Source of the DNA: a virus
IMG/VR virus record: IMGVR_UViG_3300015261_000002
Span: 160,748-224,747 of that record
Reading direction: 5' to 3' (one strand)
DNA length: 64,000 nt
The notes beneath the pieces were generated by a model. That model was given only the letters and a program-made list of their open reading frames with translations, had not been told where the DNA came from and did no database searches. The translations under genes were made by a program, and so were the position numbers. Shown piece after piece: positions 18,919-27,673 of the stretch (position 1 is the first letter of the stretch; every line of letters begins with the position of its first letter).

Positions 18919-19306
18919 GGCCGGCCTCCAGTTCTTTTACCAGGTAGTCGGTCAGAACGGAGCAGGCCGGCAGCTCGCCAACGTCCACGTCATTCACGAT
19001 GGTGGTGAACTCTTTCTTGCACGGCAGGGTGCCGGTGTTCATCATCACACCGTTCAGCATGCCGATGCGCACTTGAGCGGTCTTGTGGATCAGCGGGGCT
19101 GGGATAGGGGATACCTTGTTCCACTTGTCGAGCATGGCCCAGGCTTTCTCATCCATCTCGGTGGTCCAACCGCCCAGACGGTACGAACGACGGATCAGGG
19201 CACGGGCGAACGGTTCGGCCAGCAGCTTGCTCTGCTCGATGGGACAGGTGATACCTTTTTCGGTCAGGGCTTTCTTGAATTCAACAACATGGATCAAATG
19301 CGACAT
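18911..19306 (-). CDS. Unknown small protein (131 aa)
   Basis: The gene overlaps the start of the internal head protein gene by eight bases. The protein is mixed alpha/beta with three Cys (about 21, 96 and 115) and no HxH or zinc-ribbon spacing. The N-terminus MSHLIHVVEFKKALTEKG resembles a small soluble domain. AAGGAA-type pairing lies upstream of the start. It may be a virion or assembly factor by position; function unknown. Confidence 0.4.
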   Translation of the reverse strand: MSHLIHVVEFKKALTEKGITCPIEQSKLLAEPFARALIRRSYRLGGWTTEMDEKAWAMLDKWNKVSPIPAPLIHKTAQVRIGMLNGVMMNTGTLPCKKEFTTIVNDVDVGELPACSVLTDYLVKELEAGRE

Positions 19307-19333
19307 GGTAGAGTTCCTTGCAAGGGGAGAGGG

Positions 19334-20737
19334 TTAGAATTCGTACGTCTTGTTTTCTTCTGGACTCTTGTCCGTTCCGTCACGACGCGCTTTCAGGTTG
19401 GCCAGTTTTACAGCAATGGTGTTCACCTCGTGGTTGGCGACCACAGAAGTGTAATGTTCAACTTCTTGGGCTTTAAAGTCAGACTGACTGAACACCCAAC
19501 CCATGAAGCGGTGGATCACGGTACTCTCATACCAAGGACGCAGGTCTTTCGCATGGTTCAGCAGTTGCTGCACTTCATCTGCCAGGGCATTCTTTTCAGA
19601 GGCCGGCATCTTCGTGTCCTCTTTCAGCTTTTGGATCAGCTGACGGACAGCATCTTCAAACCGACGGTGGTCAGCGTTATAGACGCCCGAGTAACCTTTG
19701 CTGAAGTAGTTCAGAACAAAGATAAACATATAGAAGACCATGGCCATGAACAAAGCACCGGCGACGCCGATAGAGATCGTTACCGAGAGCCAGGCAGGCA
19801 ATGCAATGATCGTGGTCACTGCGGCAATCATCAGGCTGTTGACAACCGTTTGGATGCAACCCTGGTCAGTCAGGATGCCGATCGCTGCGATAATGCCCTT
19901 GTCACAGCCCATGCGGATGGCGTACATGTCAGCCACAACTTCGGACGACATCGACTCAACCCCTACCGACAAACTGCGTCGCATATTACGTTGGGCGATT
20001 AATTTATCGAAGTAGAGGAAGACAGTCTTGTCATCCTGTTCTTGGGCGAGCATTTGCAGCTCACCTTGTTTGGCCGCTGGAACATCCAGCAGAGAAGCAA
20101 CATCCTTGAGCACTACAACGCGATCTGAGACGTCTTTAGCCTCGCGATAGTAGAGCAGGGCGCTCTTCAGGTAGAGGTTGTCAGACGCGACTGTGAGCAG
20201 CATCATGCAACCGCTGAACACATGACCGAGTTCGTGGGCGATCGCACCTGCCAGGATACCCGGCAACGGTACGCCAAACTTCTTCACCTTATCGGCTGGG
20301 AAGGTAGCGTTCAGGTCAGGGTTGATCTGGAAGGTCACGGGTACGGTTTGGAAGGAACCGAGGACCTTACCACTGGTGTAATCGATGCCACCTTTAAACA
20401 CCTTGTCCTTGTTCTGGGTAAACCAGCGGTACAGGGTGGTTTGAGTTGGCTTCAGCAGGTCGTCTACCAGTGCGTTGTTCAGCACATGGTTGGGGGAGAA
20501 GTAACCGGCGTCAACAGACAGGTTTCCGCTCTTGGAGAACTTCATGTCCACGTTCTTGAAACCCGTGAACTCCTCGATGAGGTCTTTGATGCCTGGGATG
20601 GCTTCTTTACTCAGAACACCGTCGGGACCAATCTGACTTTCGAGGTACAGCGACAGCTTGCGGTAGAAGTCAGTGGACTGGAAGTTAATGAACTCCAACC
20701 CTCCGACGGGTCGTTTCAAAAAATCCATCGAGATCAT
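19334..20737 (-). CDS. Membrane-anchored HExxH zinc metallopeptidase (467 aa)
   Basis: Residues 168-172 are HELGH, in the context AIAHELGHVF typical of gluzincin catalytic helices. A second helix at 262-275 contains SSEVVADMYA, giving the E-x3-D signature (E266, D270) expected for the third zinc ligand. Two to three hydrophobic segments follow at about 290-345, so the enzyme should sit in a membrane with its active site N-terminal. This arrangement resembles M48-type peptidases. The gene lies in a cluster of internal head proteins, so it may be packaged or act on them, though a role in host-membrane remodelling is equally possible. Substrate unknown; whether it is active cannot be read from sequence. 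Confidence 0.62.
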   Translation of the reverse strand: MISMDFLKRPVGGLEFINFQSTDFYRKLSLYLESQIGPDGVLSKEAIPGIKDLIEEFTGFKNVDMKFSKSGNLSVDAGYFSPNHVLNNALVDDLLKPTQTTLYRWFTQNKDKVFKGGIDYTSGKVLGSFQTVPVTFQINPDLNATFPADKVKKFGVPLPGILAGAIAHELGHVFSGCMMLLTVASDNLYLKSALLYYREAKDVSDRVVVLKDVASLLDVPAAKQGELQMLAQEQDDKTVFLYFDKLIAQRNMRRSLSVGVESMSSEVVADMYAIRMGCDKGIIAAIGILTDQGCIQTVVNSLMIAAVTTIIALPAWLSVTISIGVAGALFMAMVFYMFIFVLNYFSKGYSGVYNADHRRFEDAVRQLIQKLKEDTKMPASEKNALADEVQQLLNHAKDLRPWYESTVIHRFMGWVFSQSDFKAQEVEHYTSVVANHEVNTIAVKLANLKARRDGTDKSPEENKTYEF

Positions 20738-20750
20738 GCACCTGTACTCC

Positions 20751-20767
20751 TCAAAGATATTTATTAC
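20751..20767 (+). promoter_or_regulatory. Putative early promoter for DNA polymerase N-terminal gene
   Basis: TCAAAGATATTTATTAC resembles the elements upstream of chmA and phuZ (TTnCAA, then about TATATTAC). It lies 54 bases before the ATG at 20821, on the correct strand. It is the weakest member of the set. Confidence 0.45.
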
Positions 20768-20820
20768 TGGGACGCCATTGGTATAGCGCTAAAAGCGGGC
20801 ATAAAATGCAGGATAAACCC

Positions 20821-22680
20821 ATGACACAAAATCTTTCACCAATTATCGCGAAAGTCTGCAAACATGCTCATTATTCAGAGCATCGCTGGGACAAAACCAA
20901 AGACCTCCTCACAGCGAAGATCACGAACATCCATGAGGACGGTACTCGGTCGACAACCTTTAAGTCCTACGAGAATTACAAGCAGCCGTTCTGGATCATT
21001 AAGGAACAGCATCGCAAGTTCAACCAACCAAAGGACTACATCGAAGAACGGTACGTCAGGGAATACCGTTGCAATCGTCGTCAGATTCCATTTGAAGTCA
21101 AGAAGCAGTTGTTTGGGGCAGCTGATCGCAGTGCTTCGATTTATGACATCAAGTCGGGCAAAGGTATTCAATACGTGTTTGGTCTTGACCAGACGCCTGC
21201 GGTGCATTTGAAGCAACAGTTCTTTAAACGGTATGCGGAATACCAGGAAAAAGAAAAGTACACCATTGCGGCATTCGACGTTGAAGCCGACATGGAAGCG
21301 ATTGGTGAAGTGAAACCGATCATGATGGCTTCGGTCACTATGAAGGACAAAGCTTACTTCGCCGGGTGCCGGGGTTGGTATCAGTCTCGGCAGGACAAGA
21401 TTGACCCGAAGGTTCGTTTAACTGACTTTGCGATTTTAGCGGAGTTAAAAGCGGCCGAGAAGAAGTACCTGCAAGAACACTTGGATCGTCGAGGTTGCAC
21501 GATTGAGTATGAGTTGTTCGATACACCGGGTCAGGTAGCCTTTGCTTGTATTCAGAAGTTCCACGAGTGGGAACCAGACTGGGTACTGAGCTGGAACGCC
21601 GCTTACGATATGGAAGCGTGTGAGCGTGCATTGCGGTCCGAGGGTTATAACCTGGCCGACGTGTATTGCGATCCTCGTGTTCCAAAAGAGTATCGGATGT
21701 ATGAACTTAACCTGGGTCGTACACACAAGGTTAAAGAGAACGGCGACCGTACTCCTCTCGAACCTCAAGAGAAGTTCCCAACCGTTCGTTGTGTAGCAAC
21801 ATGGCAGTGGGCTGATGCCATGTCGGGTTATGCCATCAAGCGATTCTCTTCGGGTAAGCTCGAGAGTTACTCGCTGGAGGCGACTGCGCAACGGGAGAAG
21901 GTCAAGGGTAAGCTGTACACCGAAGAAGGCGCTGATAAGCTCCCAGGGTCTCCTCAGTGGCATCGATACATGCAGAAGCATTATCCGTATCTGTATTCGA
22001 TGTACAACATTGGCGATAACTTCCCAATCGAAGAGATCAACGAAACCACGCTGGACTTTGTACTGTCGATTCCAATGCTGCTGCGTTATTCGGAGTATTT
22101 CAACTTCGTTTCGCAACCACGTTTGATTGCAGATACCTTGTCCTTTATTGCGCGTGAGCATGGTTACGTTTGGGGCAGCACTCCTGCTAAACGGGATAAA
22201 GTCTTTACTGACCGACTGCCGACTCTCGACAACTGGATTGCACTTCTCGATACTGAGAAGAACGCAGACATGGGTCGGGCAATCTTTATCGGTCTGGATG
22301 ACGTTATCAGTGCGGGTCGTGGTCTTACTGACGACCTTGACGTTGAAGGGGCGTACCCAACCGGTACACTGGCTTCTAACGCAGCGAACAAAACCACGCA
22401 GATGGAGGTGTATGCCATTCAGGGTGCTAATGACATGAAGTTCCGGGAGATTGCCGTGAACTATGCCAGCAGTACTCAAGCGAATGCCATGGGTCTGAGT
22501 CACGCACTGTTCCGTTTCCCACAAGCCGACAAACTGCAATCTGAGTTTGAGAAAGGTTTGGAAGAACTGGGTTATGCAGACATGTTGAAGCAACTGCGTG
22601 AAAGTGCAGAGAAAGCAAAAGCAGAACGAGAAGCACGTCAAGCCAAAGTCCTACCAGAAGTACTGAAAGAAGCGGCGTAA
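20821..22680 (+). CDS. B-family DNA polymerase, exonuclease and motif A half (619 aa)
   Basis: This is the 3'-5' proofreading exonuclease plus the first palm segment of a divergent B-family polymerase. Exo I is AAFDVEADM (D153, E155), Exo II is WNAAYDME (N259, D263), and Exo III is YNIGD (Y395, D399). Polymerase motif A is DLDVEGAYPTG (D507, with Y512 as steric gate). The protein ends about 100 residues after motif A with a Lys/Ala/Glu-rich tail and has no motif B or C; those lie in the gene at 53963-56047. The start at 20821 has AGGA seven bases upstream; 20806 is an alternative. The gene stands alone on the plus strand and ends in an 18-bp hairpin. Confidence 0.85.
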   Translation: MTQNLSPIIAKVCKHAHYSEHRWDKTKDLLTAKITNIHEDGTRSTTFKSYENYKQPFWIIKEQHRKFNQPKDYIEERYVREYRCNRRQIPFEVKKQLFGAADRSASIYDIKSGKGIQYVFGLDQTPAVHLKQQFFKRYAEYQEKEKYTIAAFDVEADMEAIGEVKPIMMASVTMKDKAYFAGCRGWYQSRQDKIDPKVRLTDFAILAELKAAEKKYLQEHLDRRGCTIEYELFDTPGQVAFACIQKFHEWEPDWVLSWNAAYDMEACERALRSEGYNLADVYCDPRVPKEYRMYELNLGRTHKVKENGDRTPLEPQEKFPTVRCVATWQWADAMSGYAIKRFSSGKLESYSLEATAQREKVKGKLYTEEGADKLPGSPQWHRYMQKHYPYLYSMYNIGDNFPIEEINETTLDFVLSIPMLLRYSEYFNFVSQPRLIADTLSFIAREHGYVWGSTPAKRDKVFTDRLPTLDNWIALLDTEKNADMGRAIFIGLDDVISAGRGLTDDLDVEGAYPTGTLASNAANKTTQMEVYAIQGANDMKFREIAVNYASSTQANAMGLSHALFRFPQADKLQSEFEKGLEELGYADMLKQLRESAEKAKAEREARQAKVLPEVLKEAA

Positions 22681-22687
22681 AGCAGCT

Positions 22688-22730
22688 ATAAACCCTCCTA
22701 CTCCCTTTGTCGGGGAGTAGGAGGGTTTAT
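22688..22730. terminator. 18-bp bidirectional terminator hairpin
   Basis: A perfect 18-bp stem (22688-22705 with 22713-22730) has a 7-base loop. It lies between the convergent polymerase gene (stop 22680) and head gene (stop 22766). The box TAAAGCAGCTATAAACC (22678-22694) starts at the stop codon, identical to that at 16579. Confidence 0.88.
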
Positions 22731-22765
22731 TCACGATCGATGCTCAGAACGCCTTACAGACGTTA

Positions 22766-23845
22766 TTAAGCAGCGATACCAAAGACCTTGTTCAGGGCAT
22801 TGGACGCTTCGGTCACGCGGGTGTAGTTGGCTTCGATCAGCTTGGACGCTTTAACGCCAGTACCAACGATCACACGCAGAGCGGCGATGTCTTTCTGGAG
22901 TTCAGTTTTGTCTTTCGCTTCTTTGGCCTTCTTCATCTTCGCTTCAGCGCTGGCCAGCAGTTTCTCGATGGCCGACTTCTTGTTCTTGAATTCGTCGGAG
23001 AACGCCTTCAGGGACACGATGTTGGTGGCGCAGTCTTTGCTGAACTGGATGGCAGCAGCAGGCTCGGTGATGGAGGTGGCTTTTTCCAGCTTGGCCAGGA
23101 ACTGAGCGTCCCGGGTCATGAACTTGGTAACCAGGCCAGCCATGTCGATGGCGTTGTCGGTGAAGTCGGTGTTACCCGACAGGTGACCGGCGGCTTGCTT
23201 TTCCTTGTCGCTGCCCTGGGAAGTGGCGAGGGTCAGGAATGCTTTCTTCGCCTTCACAGCCGCAGCCACAACGTTGGCCAGAGTTGCTTGAGCCTTCTTG
23301 TTCATCTTGCCCATTTCTTTCAGGGCAGCCTTGACGGCGTCGCGCTTCTCTTTCAGGCCCTTCTTCTTGGCGTCAGCGATTTCTTTCGCAGTTGCTTCGG
23401 AAACGTTGCCGGCCATCGCGTTCAGTTGCTTGTCGGCGGTGGCTTCGTCCTGGGTACCCGAAACAGCGGCTTGGAGTTCAGCAGCGTTTTCGTTGCACGC
23501 TTCTTTGGCCACTTCAGCGTCTTTGGCGCTGTCACGGTTGAAGAAGAAGTCCCAGATGGACTTGAAGGTTTTAGCGATGTAGTCATACACCGCTTTGAAG
23601 CCGTTGCCGATGGCGGAGAACACGCCTTCGTTACCGGTCACTTGAGCGCCGGTAATAATGCCAGCAGCACTGAGCACGCCTTGAGCATAACGCTGAGCGT
23701 CAGTCAGGGAGATCGATTCGGTACCCGCAACGTCCAGCTGTTCAGCCGTATCGTTGAGGGCGTCGAACATGATCTCGACGTGCGGTACGTCGGGGAGACC
23801 AAAGCCGTCGCCATCAGGTTGGTAGGAGCCTTCTACGTATTCCAT
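22766..23845 (-). CDS. Internal head protein, highly expressed type (359 aa)
   Basis: VTGNEG at 69-74 fits the prohead-protease rule and is followed by an amphipathic helix with Phe, Tyr and Trp (about 75-100). A further candidate site is GTE at 41-43. The body is Ala/Lys-rich and coiled-coil-like. Codon use is strongly GC-biased, like the protein at 6403, suggesting high expression. The same domain order as the proteins at 3276, 5206 and 17404 points to gene duplication. It is separated from the main head cluster by the polymerase half-gene. Inner-head role inferred from the phiKZ family. Confidence 0.62.
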   Translation of the reverse strand: MEYVEGSYQPDGDGFGLPDVPHVEIMFDALNDTAEQLDVAGTESISLTDAQRYAQGVLSAAGIITGAQVTGNEGVFSAIGNGFKAVYDYIAKTFKSIWDFFFNRDSAKDAEVAKEACNENAAELQAAVSGTQDEATADKQLNAMAGNVSEATAKEIADAKKKGLKEKRDAVKAALKEMGKMNKKAQATLANVVAAAVKAKKAFLTLATSQGSDKEKQAAGHLSGNTDFTDNAIDMAGLVTKFMTRDAQFLAKLEKATSITEPAAAIQFSKDCATNIVSLKAFSDEFKNKKSAIEKLLASAEAKMKKAKEAKDKTELQKDIAALRVIVGTGVKASKLIEANYTRVTEASNALNKVFGIAA

Positions 23846-23894
23846 TTGTTCGATCCTTGCGGGGAGGGGGTTATGATGTATTGACGGCGGTGGA

Positions 23895-24524
23895 TTAGAC
23901 GTTGGTCAGGTAGCGGAAGTACTGGGTAACGTTTTCTTTACCCTTGCGATTCAGGTCAGTGATAACACTGGCCAGGTCGATCAGCGAGTGCAACTTGTAC
24001 CGCGCTTCCCAGTTCTTGGCGACCATGGTCAAGAACGCGAGGTAGGTGTGGTACAGGCGGATGGTCTGGGCAGGGTACTTCTTGTCCAGTCCCACGGTGT
24101 AACGGAATGCCAGGCCGCTGGAGAACACATCAGCGTTCTGACGGATGACGGTCAGCAGGTCGTCGGTAACGACAACGAACTGTTCGAAATCGAGGCGCAT
24201 GGAGTTGCCGATCGTTTCAATGAAACTGATCTGTTCGTCCTGCTCTTCCTTCTTGTCCTTGAAGCGGCGACGACCGGCCAAGAATTCGATGTGGCGGTTG
24301 ATACGAGTGACCATGATGTCAGTCGTGGTATCGCCCTTAGCGTTGACCATCTTGGCAATGCCGATGACCATTGGCTCAGGTTCGAAAGTAGCCTCAGCAG
24401 GAGCAGCAGCTTTGGCAGGTTGGGTGATAACAGCAGGGGCTTTAGCAGCAGGTGCGGCAACCTCCTTTGCTTCATCACCACTGAGATCTTCGCTCTCAGG
24501 TGGCGTGTATTCATTTTTGCTCAT
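23895..24524 (-). CDS. Unknown protein with Ala/Pro-rich N-terminus (209 aa)
   Basis: Residues 1-50 form a low-complexity Ala/Pro/Glu/Lys linker-like tail, then a compact alpha-helical domain follows with a basic patch (AGRRRFKDKKEE at about 83-94). No motif is recognised. The ribosome binding region is embedded in a 14-bp perfect palindrome (24526-24539), which could occlude translation or act as an operator. It lies between an internal head gene and genes of probable structural or assembly role. Confidence 0.42.
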   Translation of the reverse strand: MSKNEYTPPESEDLSGDEAKEVAAPAAKAPAVITQPAKAAAPAEATFEPEPMVIGIAKMVNAKGDTTTDIMVTRINRHIEFLAGRRRFKDKKEEQDEQISFIETIGNSMRLDFEQFVVVTDDLLTVIRQNADVFSSGLAFRYTVGLDKKYPAQTIRLYHTYLAFLTMVAKNWEARYKLHSLIDLASVITDLNRKGKENVTQYFRYLTNV

Positions 24525-24525
24525 G

Positions 24526-24539
24526 GAAAGGGCCCTTTC
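24526..24539. promoter_or_regulatory. Perfect 14-bp palindrome at a ribosome binding site
   Basis: GAAAGGGCCCTTTC lies immediately before the ATG at 24524 (read on minus). In RNA it could form a small hairpin over the Shine-Dalgarno region, or bind a dimeric protein as DNA. Either role is inference. Confidence 0.4.
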
Positions 24540-24584
24540 GTAGAGAGTTATAGGCTACCGTAAATACGGTTTCAGCATAAAATA

Positions 24585-24622
24585 CGCCTCCACCCCTAGG
24601 GTCCGCTGGGACCCTAGAGGCG
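24585..24622 (-). terminator. Terminator hairpin after gene at 24631
   Basis: A 9-bp core stem (24596-24604 with 24609-24617) and an outer CGCCTC/GAGGCG arm flank a 4-base loop, followed on the minus strand by a T-containing stretch. A second small inverted repeat ACCGTA/TACGGT is at 24557-24570. Confidence 0.75.
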
Positions 24623-24630
24623 AAAGGTAT

Positions 24631-25167
24631 CTAAAACAGTTTCTTGTCCAAACCCAGCTGTCGCATAACTTCCAGCACGTCTTTGTTGGTATCCCCAACC
24701 TTTGGCATTTTGGTATTACCATTTGACTCAGGTGGGTTATCCTGCTTGTCCCGCTGACTACGTCCTTCACCCACACCCGTGATCAAGTCATCGATCATAA
24801 ACATGGGCATTTCCATGTAATCCCTTAACGGCATGATCTCATGGAGTTTGTAGAACCCATACTTCTTAGCGACAGACTTAATTGACCACTCATGGTAGAA
24901 CTCGTTCTCCTCAGGAATGTAGAGAACCGAAGAGAACGGATCCATGGTGGCAGGGGTGTAGTAGTTCATGTTCAAGTCATGCAACATGGACTCGTTAAAC
25001 GACATCGCCTCTGGGGTAACATCCTTCATGGACTTACCCAGAAGCGAATTGTTTACCTGGTTGAACGCGGGACTGAAGACAATCCGATTGTTGACGCGCT
25101 CTATTATTGCGAGAGGGCTTCGGATTTGACTTTGTTTTGGACGGCCGTCTGCTTGAGCATTGACCAC
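24631..25167 (-). CDS. Unknown protein, GTG start inside preceding gene (178 aa)
   Basis: The only plausible in-frame start is the GTG at 25167, which gives a 64-base overlap with the gene at 25104; no good Shine-Dalgarno sequence precedes it. The protein is rich in Met, Asn and Pro, with Tyr/Phe/Met clusters (for example DYMEMPMFMIDD) and a charged C-terminus. No family is recognised. The long overlap suggests coupling to the preceding gene and perhaps a shared complex. The start is the least certain part of this call. Confidence 0.4.
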   Translation of the reverse strand: MVNAQADGRPKQSQIRSPLAIIERVNNRIVFSPAFNQVNNSLLGKSMKDVTPEAMSFNESMLHDLNMNYYTPATMDPFSSVLYIPEENEFYHEWSIKSVAKKYGFYKLHEIMPLRDYMEMPMFMIDDLITGVGEGRSQRDKQDNPPESNGNTKMPKVGDTNKDVLEVMRQLGLDKKLF

Positions 25168-26831
25168 TGGGTGAGGGTAAAAAAACTCATCACCGGATCG
25201 ATAGGCGTGTAGCCCAGCTTACGATCCAGGAGGTTTTCGGGGTCTTCCAGGTCGGCCATGTTCTTGCGGCACTTCGGACACACGTAGTTACGCACACCAA
25301 AGAAGGTACGCGACATGTACGGGGTCTTGTTCAGCACGAACTTGACGAGGTTACGGTTGAGGTCTTCGTGGTCACGCAGTACATCGAGAAGACCGCCGTT
25401 GAAGTCGTTCGGTTCGATTTCGCTGCGGTTGAACACCGTTTCCTTTTCGTCGGTGTTTTCTGCCGGCAGGTCGACCTGACGTTGCACCCAGTGGATGAAC
25501 TCGGTAGAACCGAGGTTGTTGTGAACCATCGTCACCTGAGTTTGGTATTCGGCCGGATCGATCAACTTCGTACGCAGCTCAGCCAACTCAGGGTTGATCT
25601 CGCCGATAAAGAAGTCGAACGCGTCGAAGGCTTCAGCCAGGGTAGGCGGTGCACATTCCAGGTACATCGTTCTGTCGTCGTTGTACACGCGGTTGCTTTC
25701 GAGACCGTAGGTCGAAGCACGGCTCATGGCACGCGTTTCTTCCATGGTGTACTTCGCATGGCCGTTCAGCAGGTTGGCGTAGATCGCCTCATCAGCATCG
25801 CTGGTGATGTGGTGACGATGACGCAGCAGCTTGCTTGCCTGCACCAACTTGAAGGCTTCCCAATCACAGCTGCCGGAGAAGCAACGGAGGTTGAGGTTGA
25901 TACCCTTGGCGTTGGTGGACTCGATGAGCGCACTGATGATGGCATCCATGTCGGTCAGCAGGATCACGTTGGACAGCTGATTGAAGTCAGCCAGGTCAGT
26001 AACGCTGGAGTTCGTGATACGCTTCGCGATGAAGTTCCAGATCACACGGATCGATGCAATGCGAGCCAGGACGGCGCTGTTGTTGCCGATCTGCTGTACA
26101 TAGCCGGTGATGGTCCGGCGGATGTCGTTCAGCAGCGAGCCCATCTCGGTGTGGTTAGTCCGCGAGAAAGCGAACATCGCAAACGAGTCACGGCAGAGAA
26201 CGTCGAAGGCCAGCTTGTCGGCACCGGGTGCTGTGGTTTTACGCGCAGCACGACGACGCATGTTTTCACGAGCCGAGAAGCCTTCGGTCTGAGCAGAAGG
26301 ACGTTTACCGACGACGTCACCGGTGTTTACACCGCCACGGTTGGCGACGTTGCTGAGACCCGGCTCATTCATGATCGAGGTACGAACTTTCAGCTCGTCC
26401 TGGATCTCCGACATGAACGCATACATGTCGGCAGCGTGTGCCATGACCTGGTCAGAGGTCTTGCCCGGGAACTTCTCTTCGATGTACGCCATCCAGTCCG
26501 CTTCAGCCTTCTTGAAGACCGACTCAGGGATGCGCTCTTCCTCGTACATGGCCTTGGAGCCACTGAAGGTCAACCAACGGCCAATGACGCTCTGGGCCTT
26601 CTGGATGTCTTCCTTGCGGTTACCGAGGAACACAGTGAGGAAACCACCGTCTTGACGTTCTTCTTCGGAGAGGTCGCGGAGGACTTCATCTTCAGGAGCC
26701 AGGACTTGCTTCATCGTGGTGTTTTGAGCGGTGTGTACGTCGTGGTGCGTTGGAGTTGATGCAGTCGGTGCAGGAGTTGCATCAGCACCTTGAACAGACG
26801 TCTCAACCGGATCTTGAGGTTCAGTACTCAT
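25104..26831 (-). CDS. Probable structural/assembly protein with Cys pairs (575 aa)
   Basis: The N-terminus (about 1-45) is low-complexity Thr/Ala/Pro/His and probably disordered. The middle is helical. Late in the protein are two Cys pairs, LRCFSGSCDW (about 329-338) and YVCPKCRKNM (about 527-536), which together resemble a split zinc ribbon. That is consistent with a phage assembly or nucleic-acid-binding protein, but no named family is recognised. It is operonic with the preceding Lys-rich gene (24-base gap) and overlaps the next. Function not assigned. Confidence 0.45.
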   Translation of the reverse strand: MSTEPQDPVETSVQGADATPAPTASTPTHHDVHTAQNTTMKQVLAPEDEVLRDLSEEERQDGGFLTVFLGNRKEDIQKAQSVIGRWLTFSGSKAMYEEERIPESVFKKAEADWMAYIEEKFPGKTSDQVMAHAADMYAFMSEIQDELKVRTSIMNEPGLSNVANRGGVNTGDVVGKRPSAQTEGFSARENMRRRAARKTTAPGADKLAFDVLCRDSFAMFAFSRTNHTEMGSLLNDIRRTITGYVQQIGNNSAVLARIASIRVIWNFIAKRITNSSVTDLADFNQLSNVILLTDMDAIISALIESTNAKGINLNLRCFSGSCDWEAFKLVQASKLLRHRHHITSDADEAIYANLLNGHAKYTMEETRAMSRASTYGLESNRVYNDDRTMYLECAPPTLAEAFDAFDFFIGEINPELAELRTKLIDPAEYQTQVTMVHNNLGSTEFIHWVQRQVDLPAENTDEKETVFNRSEIEPNDFNGGLLDVLRDHEDLNRNLVKFVLNKTPYMSRTFFGVRNYVCPKCRKNMADLEDPENLLDRKLGYTPIDPVMSFFTLTQWSMLKQTAVQNKVKSEALSQ

Positions 26832-26854
26832 GTACTACTTCCTTGCTTAAGGGG

Positions 26855-27634
26855 TTAGTTAACTTGTTTGGCGCCAATGTCTTCATAGGCGTCTTCAGGC
26901 AACACGGTGCCTTCCAGCGGCTTGCTGGCTGCCGGTGCGGCGGAAGGCGAGACAGTGCGGTAGGTCGCAGCAACGATGGCCATACGCTCACCGTGCAGAC
27001 GCATGCCGAAGGTGTAGTTGTCTTCGTCCTGGCCTTTGTGTTCGCGGACGTATTCGTTGATGATTTCTTCGCGAGGACGCAGCACACCTTCCATAACGGA
27101 CGGGATGTCGAATTCCATCACTTCGGCGAGGGTGTCGGTGTAGTGGACGAACAGTGAGATGTAATCGTCGACTTCCTGGCCTTTGTTGATGAACTCGAAG
27201 ATGGCATGAACGTCTTCGGCGATCGAGACGATCTTCTGATCGAAGAGGTTGATGAGCAGTTGCTCTTCTGCGGTCAGGGTGGTCTTCTTCATGTCAACGA
27301 GTTTGCTGACAACTTCGATCACGCCGTGGATGTTGCCCAGGATCGGGATCATTTCGTTGATGCCTTTCAGCACCTCGATGTTGTTCAGCGCTTCCTTCGC
27401 CTTGTCGAAATCCTTCCGCAGGTCGAGGGCGGTTTGCATCACGCCCTTGGTGGCGATGTCGTAACGCAGTTTGGCTTCGGCCGCCTGGATGCCTTCAGGG
27501 GTCTTGGCGATACGTGCCATCTCACGACGGCCAAGATGGAATTGTGTGGTGTTACGGTCAACGTTAGCCCGTTTCTTTTTCTGTTTCGAGGCCTGGTTGC
27601 GTTTGGCTTTCTTTTCTGCTTGCTTGGTGCTCAT
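26855..27634 (-). CDS. Unknown protein with basic N-terminal tail (259 aa)
   Basis: Residues 1-30 are extremely Lys/Arg/Gln-rich (MSTKQAEKKAKRNQASKQKK and beyond), suggesting nucleic-acid or membrane-surface contact. A helical body with Ile/Val/Glu repeats follows, and the tail is Ala/Pro/Ser-rich. There is no catalytic motif. It is the first gene of a leftward operon diverging from the plus gene at 27674, with 39 bases between starts. A virion or assembly role is inferred from its neighbours. Confidence 0.42.
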   Translation of the reverse strand: MSTKQAEKKAKRNQASKQKKKRANVDRNTTQFHLGRREMARIAKTPEGIQAAEAKLRYDIATKGVMQTALDLRKDFDKAKEALNNIEVLKGINEMIPILGNIHGVIEVVSKLVDMKKTTLTAEEQLLINLFDQKIVSIAEDVHAIFEFINKGQEVDDYISLFVHYTDTLAEVMEFDIPSVMEGVLRPREEIINEYVREHKGQDEDNYTFGMRLHGERMAIVAATYRTVSPSAAPAASKPLEGTVLPEDAYEDIGAKQVN

Positions 27635-27673
27635 GCTATGATTCCCTGGTTAACTAACGGTAGGAAAGCCCCA

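Noticed and set aside
25104-26831. Assignment as T4 gp26/gp51-type baseplate hub assembly factor
   Set aside because: The Cys pairs alone are not specific and the length and neighbours do not support it.
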